From an uncultured Microbacteriaceae bacterium (lineage in GTDB: Bacteria; Actinomycetota; Actinomycetes; Actinomycetales; Microbacteriaceae): 9,803 nt of DNA. Under the pieces are notes generated by a model, which saw nothing but the letters and a program-made list of their open reading frames with translations, searched no databases and had not been told where the DNA came from. Numbering within the stretch: the stretch's first letter is position 1; each line of letters starts with the position of its first letter. The DNA lies in the NCBI GenBank assembly GCA_946481135.1, contig CAMLMQ010000105.1:1-9803 (forward strand). Direction: 5' to 3'. A program made the translations under genes and the position numbers. Below, piece after piece: positions 6,529 to 9,803 of the stretch.

Positions 6529-8345
6529 ATGAGAGAACTCCGGCTCGCGGTCTACGCCGCCGATCCGGGGCTCCGCCGCCTCGGGGCGGCCATCCGAGCG
6601 GCCGTGAGCTTCGCGCTCGTCGCGGTCGTGCTGCTCGTCGGCTTCGCGCTGCTCGACGTGCCGCTGTCGCTCGCGTATCCGGGACTGCTCGTCGCCGCCG
6701 TCGCGAGTATCACCACGGGGATGGGGTTGCGCCTGCGCCTGCGGTTCCTGCCGCTGCTGCTGCTCGCCCCGGCCGCCGTCGGCGGGCTCGCCCTCGGCAT
6801 CCTCGTGCTGCCGTCGCCCGTGCTCACGGGCGTCGTGTTCGGACTGCTCGGGCTCGCCCTCGTCGCGTCGACCCTTCTGGGACGCCCCGGCACCGTCGTC
6901 GCGCTCGGCGCGGTCGTCGGGTTCGCGGCCGTCGCGATCCTGCGCCCCGCGTGGGCGGACCTGCCGTGGGCTGCCCTCGCGGTGGTCGTCGGCGCGGGCC
7001 TTTCGGCCGTGCTCCTGGGCGTGGCGCTGCGTGAGCGGCCCCGAGCGGAGGCCCGGCGGATGCTCGCGAGCCTCCGCGCCCTCGCCGAGCAGATGCCCCT
7101 CGCGGTCGCCCAAGGCGAGGGGGCGGCCCGGCGGCACCTCGACGCGTTCGGCACGGCGATCTCGGCGACACGGGCCCGCATCGCGGCCGACCCCACCGGG
7201 TGGCCCGAGCGGCTGCGCCGCGGCGACGGCGCCGCGCTCGCCGAACTCGAACTGCGGTTCGACCGCGTCGTGCGGGAGGCGGTCGGAGGTCCCGCCTCGG
7301 CCGAGCTCGGCGCCCTCGTGCTCAACCCGCTGCTGCACGACCCCGAGGCCGTGCCGCTGCCGAGCCGCACGTCGCGACTCGACGCGCCGCACGCTCCCGT
7401 GCGCCTCGACTGGCGGCGGGCCGGCCGTAGTCTCCTCTCCGTCGGGGTGCAGCTCGGCGTCGCGGTCGTCGCGGCGCTCGCGGCGGGCCTGCTCATCGAC
7501 CCTCGACTCTGGCACTGGTGCGTGCTCGCCGCGCTCATCATGATGTTCGGCGTCACCTCGGCGGCCGCGTCGATCGGGCGCGGCTACCGGCGGCTGCTCG
7601 GAGCCCTCGTCGGCGTCCCGCTCGGCGTCGGACTCGCGTGGCTCACCGCCGACAGCGTCGTGGGCATCGCGGCGATCGTGCTCGTGCTGCTGTTCGTGCA
7701 GCAGTACGTCGCCGAACTCGCCTACGGCGCGAGCATCCTCGTGCTCACCGTGCTGCTCATCGTGCTCTTCCAGCAGTCGCCCGACGATCGCGGTGAGACG
7801 TTCCTGCTGCGGCTGCTGCTCACGGGTGTCGGTGGCGTGATCGGCGCGGGCGTCGGGTTCGCCGTGCTGCCCAGCCGTCTCGGCGAGTCGCTGCGCCGGC
7901 ACGCCGACGACGCGATGGCCGAGGTCGCGAAGACCCTCGCGGCGATGGCGGCGGGCGAGCGCGCCGAGGTCGTCACTTTGGCCGGTCGCGACGCCTACGA
8001 ACGCTTCGTGGCGCTGCGCACCGACGCACACGCCTCGCGACGCGGCTGGCCTCTCTCGCGTCACCACCGCATCCTCGCCGAGCAGCTGGGCTCGGGTGCG
8101 GTCGTCGCCCGCGAACTGCGTGCCGCGGTGCACGACTACCGCGCGCGCGTGGTCGACAAGCCGGGATTCCGCGCGGCCGTCGCCGAGGTCGAGGCGAAGG
8201 TCGCCGCCGTGCGGGCGGAGGTCGCGGGCGGCCGGACGCGGCGTGAGGCGCCGCCCGCCCCCGACGGGATGACGTCGCCCGAGCATGGACTCGTGCGGCT
8301 CGAGCGCGCGATCGACGCCCTCGCGGTCGCCCTCCGCGCGGGCTG

Positions 8346-8346
<1 letters not shown>
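6529..8346 (+). CDS. FUSC-family membrane protein (aromatic acid exporter-like)
   Basis: A 605-residue inner-membrane protein with the two-block layout of the FUSC/ArAE superfamily. A first cluster of about six membrane helices spans about 24-166, a cytoplasmic stretch about 168-300, a second cluster about 302-447, and a cytoplasmic C-terminal region follows. The second block contains the hallmark stretch from DPRLWHW (324-330) through GRGYRRLLGALVG (350-362), matching the FUSC_2-type core. Members include AaeB, which exports 4-hydroxybenzoate, and proteins linked to fusaric acid resistance; many others are uncharacterised. The energy source would be the proton gradient. The ATG at 6529 is chosen because the frame upstream of it runs through the hairpin. 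An ATG at 6521 in another frame reads only three codons. The downstream GIY-YIG gene overlaps its stop. Substrate assignment is open; pobA nearby makes aromatic acids a fair guess. Confidence 0.85.

Positions 8347-9803
<1,457 letters not shown>

Noticed and set aside
5425..8286. Open frame of 953 codons on the minus strand opposite the kinase and FUSC genes
   Set aside because: Composition is that of an antisense shadow (runs of Arg, Glu, His, Asp), with no motif and no start signal. Both plus-strand genes carry full family signatures.

Overview
The window is about 70% or more GC with a strong preference for G/C at third codon positions. All ten supported genes lie on the + strand, close together. 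The gene content (a LacI-regulated sugar locus, a ROK kinase, IclR and PobA), the very high GC, and several starts with a -10-like hexamer but no Shine-Dalgarno sequence suggest an actinobacterium, possibly Microbacteriaceae. That placement is inference, not a database result.

Layout. (1) 1-548: 3' end of an ABC exporter ATPase. (2) 590-6424: a carbohydrate locus. It holds a LacI-family regulator (start corrected to 590), a clan GH-D-like TIM-barrel glycosidase, a translationally coupled 614-residue protein with two metallo-beta-lactamase folds and a C-terminal Ig-like domain, and a ROK sugar kinase. Two near-identical LacI-type operators (1666-1680 and 5439-5454) sit in the promoters of the glycosidase/MBL pair and of the kinase, so these appear to be one regulon. 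(3) 6443-6502: a long inverted repeat behind the kinase gene. (4) 6529-8768: an FUSC-family membrane protein and, overlapping its stop by one base, a zinc-ribbon/GIY-YIG protein. (5) 8792-9803: an IclR regulator and the start of pobA (4-hydroxybenzoate 3-monooxygenase), with a 17-bp palindrome between them.

How the genes may work together. The glycosidase, MBL protein and kinase all lack signal peptides, so they would process an imported glycoside in the cytoplasm under LacI control. No transporter for it is in the window. The glycosidase plus a double-MBL/Ig fusion is the most unusual part and the best candidate for an undescribed pathway. Downstream, the IclR protein probably controls pobA. 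The FUSC protein could be an aromatic-acid exporter related to AaeB, which would give the right half a 4-hydroxybenzoate theme, but this link rests only on proximity and family membership.

No tRNA, rRNA, CRISPR array, insertion sequence or phage gene was recognised. No gene-free stretch exceeds about 105 bases.
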